DNA from: an uncultured Acidobacteriota bacterium
GTDB taxonomy: Bacteria > Acidobacteriota > UBA6911 > RPQK01 > JAJDTT01
Length of the DNA stretch: 64,000 bases
NCBI GenBank assembly: GCA_951812665.1
Contig: CATOST010000036.1
Coordinates: 1-64,000 of the forward strand
Direction: 5' to 3'
Shown: positions 63,463 to 64,000 of the stretch, in pieces
Numbering within the stretch: position 1 is the first letter of the stretch
Layout: every line of letters starts with the position of its first letter
The notes under the pieces: model-generated
What the model was told of the DNA's origin: nothing
Databases searched by the model: none
Seen by the model: only the letters and a program-made list of their open reading frames with translations
Made by a program: the position numbers and the translations under genes

Positions 63463-63485
63463 GGATCGGAGCAAGAGGGAACACC

Positions 63486-64000
63486 ATGACCCGATCCCCC
63501 TGGGCAGGCCGTTTCACGGAAGATCCGGACCAGGCGGTCCAAGACTATACCCGGTCTCTCCATGTGGACCGGCGACTGGCCCGGTACGACATCCAGGGCA
63601 GCCGGGCCCACGTCAGGATGTTGTTCCGGCAGGGAATTCTCAGCCGCCGGGACCGGGACCGGATCCTGCAGGGACTGGACCAGGTTCAGGAGGAGATCCG
63701 CTCCGGACGGTTTCCATACCGGGACGAATTGGAAGACATCCACATGAACATCGAGGTCCGCCTGTGTGAATTGGTGGGCGAGGAGGGACGCCGGCTGCAC
63801 ACGGGGCGAAGCCGCAACGACCAGGTGGCCGTGGATCTGAAGCTGTTCTGCCTGGACGCGGCGCTGGGATGGCAGGAGATGATCCGGCGGGCTCAAGTGA
63901 CACTCCTGTCCCGGAGCCGGAAGCTGAAGCGGGAACTCTTTCCGGGTTGGACCCACCTCCAGGCGGCCCAGCCCATCTCCTGGGCCCACTACCTGCTGGC
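63486..64000 (+). CDS. argH: Argininosuccinate lyase (partial, runs off the right edge)
   Basis: N-terminal 171 residues of ArgH, which splits argininosuccinate to arginine and fumarate. WAGRFTEDPDQAVQDYT opens the protein, EDIHMNIEVRLCELVGEEG and LHTGRSRNDQVAVDLKLF are the conserved central block around residues 99-128, and THLQAAQPISWAHYLLA is at the window end. GAGGGA is upstream of the ATG at suitable spacing. The catalytic Ser loop lies beyond the edge. Confidence 0.93.
   Translation, partial: MTRSPWAGRFTEDPDQAVQDYTRSLHVDRRLARYDIQGSRAHVRMLFRQGILSRRDRDRILQGLDQVQEEIRSGRFPYRDELEDIHMNIEVRLCELVGEEGRRLHTGRSRNDQVAVDLKLFCLDAALGWQEMIRRAQVTLLSRSRKLKRELFPGWTHLQAAQPISWAHYLL

Overview
The window is a G+C-rich bacterial chromosome segment. 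Its gene mix suggests a Gram-negative member of the Acidobacteriota, possibly Bryobacterales/Solibacter-like or a marine or sponge-associated relative. The evidence is lpxD (lipid A, hence an outer membrane), a very large Oar-type TonB-dependent receptor with a carboxypeptidase-regulatory-like domain, a GWxTD-type protein, three FG-GAP/ASPIC-UnbV (CRTAC1-type) secreted proteins, a PVC-type haem-binding dehydrogenase-like lipoprotein, several TPR proteins and an MqnC-type futalosine menaquinone gene. The phylum is inferred from gene content; there is no rRNA or other phylogenetic marker.

Layout. 0.3-15.5 kb holds secreted and catabolic enzymes: two tandem BNR/sialidase-fold paralogues, a DAO-type flavoenzyme, an alpha/alpha-barrel-like protein, a TIGR04076 protein, an M24 peptidase, an MBL hydrolase, a phytanoyl-CoA dioxygenase-type oxygenase, a GH-like protein, a CRTAC1 protein and a Tat-exported BNR protein. 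15.6-19.9 kb is housekeeping: lpxD, and murJ-xerD (4-bp overlap) followed by a DNA alkyltransferase gene. 20-33 kb carries a ceramidase-like protein, TPR proteins, a CocE/NonD hydrolase and a divergent surface module, in which a CRTAC1-TPR-PD40 operon faces the TonB receptor gene. 33-55.9 kb has three sodium:solute symporters, a second ceramidase-like gene joined to an amidohydrolase, an amidase, a hydantoinase-B protein, GWxTD, the haem-binding dehydrogenase, a third CRTAC1 protein and a second CocE hydrolase. 56.0-58.7 kb is a small decaying toxin-antitoxin/defence island: a brnT remnant with brnA, abiEi, a frameshifted abiEii and a restriction-endonuclease-like remnant. 58.7-64 kb has a methyltransferase with a small membrane protein, mqnC, and argR-argG-argH running off the right edge.

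How the genes work together. Most of the window looks like a scavenging lifestyle: exported hydrolases and beta-propeller proteins, an outer-membrane receptor, and Na+-coupled uptake next to amidase and hydantoinase genes. Observations not explained by ordinary annotation include two unannotated ~55-residue single-membrane-span proteins, each just upstream of a sodium:solute symporter (one with an ATGA overlap); an array of TTTTCA/TGAAAA inverted repeats over an apparently leaderless abiEi promoter; a candidate ARG box on the argR promoter; a 10-bp tandem repeat abutting a near-consensus promoter; and REP-like palindromes shared between two intergenic regions. I saw no rRNA, tRNA, CRISPR array or intact insertion sequence.
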